Below, in pieces: positions 23,440-23,989 of a stretch of 23,989 bases of DNA. Position 1 is the first letter of the stretch, and every line of letters starts with the position of its first letter. A program made the position numbers and the translations under genes. Below the pieces are notes generated by a model that saw only the letters and a program-made list of their open reading frames with translations, searched no databases and was not told where the DNA came from. This DNA is from SZUA-287 sp036397975. GTDB lineage: Bacteria; Bacteroidota; Ignavibacteria; UBA10030; UBA6906. The DNA lies in the NCBI GenBank assembly GCA_036397975.1, contig DASWHW010000040.1:1-23989 (forward strand). The letters are read 5' to 3'.

Positions 23440-23989
23440 ATGAGAAAATCCTTCTTTGTAAAGATGTGCATGATTTGTTTGGTCGCTGTCTCTCAAGCGC
23501 AGTGGGTGGAAATGAACGGCCCTTATGGAGGGCATGTTACATCGGTTCTTGCAAAAGGTAACGAGATATTCGTCGGCACTTATGGATCTGGAGTCTTTCG
23601 ATCCACGAACGATGGAAACAGTTGGATCCGGATGAACGCCGGTCTCTCTAATCGTATCGTTCGCTCGCTTGCTACGGATGGGAATACCCTTCTCGCCGGT
23701 ACCTATGATGGGGGAGTTTTTCTATCAAGTAATTCCGGAGGGAATTGGGTGGATATCAGTTTACGGATATCGGATCTTTCGGTCATTAGCTTGGCGATTG
23801 TTGGCCCAAGACTTATTGCGGGAACAATCAGCGGGGCACTGCGATCGACGGATCAAGGCATATCCTGGGAACCAATCGACTTGGGGCCAGGCCAATACGA
23901 GGTGGCAGCAATCGCATCACGCGATTCATTGGTGATCCTTGCTTCATGGAATTTATTCCGCTCGTCGGACTACGGAGCCACATGGTCGG
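23440..23989 (+). CDS. Secreted YCF48-like beta-propeller protein, 3' truncated by window edge
   Basis: The frame starts at ATG 23440 and runs off the window (183 residues visible). Residues 1-20 form a signal peptide (basic MRK, hydrophobic core, SQA cleavage site). After it come four repeats of about 40 residues, each ending in a turn such as STNDGNSW, SSNSGGNW, STDQGISW and SSDYGATW. The Trp residues are at 62, 103, 143 and 182. This spacing is typical of YCF48/sortilin-like (BNR-type) propellers, which are common in exported proteins of Bacteroidota and Ignavibacteria, often with a C-terminal sorting domain that would lie beyond the window. The role is not known; such propellers usually bind ligands or stabilise extracellular proteins. 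The 229-bp gap before it holds the aminomutase terminator and no promoter that I trust. The ribosome site is weak. Confidence 0.85.
   Translation, partial: MRKSFFVKMCMICLVAVSQAQWVEMNGPYGGHVTSVLAKGNEIFVGTYGSGVFRSTNDGNSWIRMNAGLSNRIVRSLATDGNTLLAGTYDGGVFLSSNSGGNWVDISLRISDLSVISLAIVGPRLIAGTISGALRSTDQGISWEPIDLGPGQYEVAAIASRDSLVILASWNLFRSSDYGATWS

Noticed and set aside
22296..23471. Minus-strand open frame of 391 codons opposite the aminomutase gene
   Set aside because: It is antisense to a gene with full catalytic motifs. The translation is His/Arg/Val-rich with no domain, as expected from codon bias of the real gene.
1..23989. Mobile elements, CRISPR arrays, prophage genes, tRNA or rRNA genes
   Set aside because: No transposase, integrase, direct-repeat array or structural RNA signature was seen on either strand.

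Overview
This 24 kb window is chromosomal DNA from a Gram-negative bacterium. It has lipid A synthesis (lpxK), the acyl-phosphate glycerol-3-phosphate acyltransferase plsY, a membrane pyrophosphatase, pyruvate phosphate dikinase and a secreted beta-propeller of the YCF48-like type. That mix, the moderate GC content and the propeller style point to the Bacteroidota/Chlorobiota/Ignavibacteria side of bacteria. This is an inference from gene content, not a phylogenetic placement. I see no insertion sequence, CRISPR array, tRNA, rRNA or prophage gene.

Left block (1-10011, all + strand): a 5'-truncated lpxK, a class I glutamine amidotransferase-like peptidase (C26), ppdK, queA, an APC-type permease with an extra soluble C-terminal domain, ispD, plsY and gpsA. 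Many neighbours overlap or nearly touch, so this is probably one or two long transcription units. A strong hairpin separates plsY from gpsA. The genes cover envelope lipid synthesis (lpxK, plsY, gpsA), isoprenoid synthesis (ispD), queuosine tRNA modification (queA) and pyruvate/PEP exchange (ppdK).

Middle block (10028-14913, - strand): reading leftwards from 14913 come a sodium-coupled NSS-family amino-acid transporter, an overlapping 47-residue MetS-like small subunit, a poorly coding gap of about 480 bp, two further 39-residue membrane miniproteins and hppA. One of the two miniproteins is clearly a paralogue of the MetS-like subunit. The hppA product carries the Lys/Thr signature of potassium-independent proton-pumping pyrophosphatases.

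Right block (14914-23989, + strand): a 384-bp divergent intergenic region, an APC-family amino-acid permease and recG. A consensus-like promoter then leads into a compact four-gene unit: two divergent D-Ala-D-Ala-ligase-like ATP-grasp proteins, a small GNAT acetyltransferase and a lysine 2,3-aminomutase. A terminator hairpin follows. The window ends inside a secreted YCF48-like propeller gene.

The most interesting parts are the ATP-grasp/ATP-grasp/GNAT/aminomutase unit and the cluster of unannotated membrane miniproteins. The unit may make a beta-lysine-containing amide or peptide. The first ATP-grasp gene lacks a normal in-frame start codon, and a His-rich mini-ORF overlaps its beginning in another frame.
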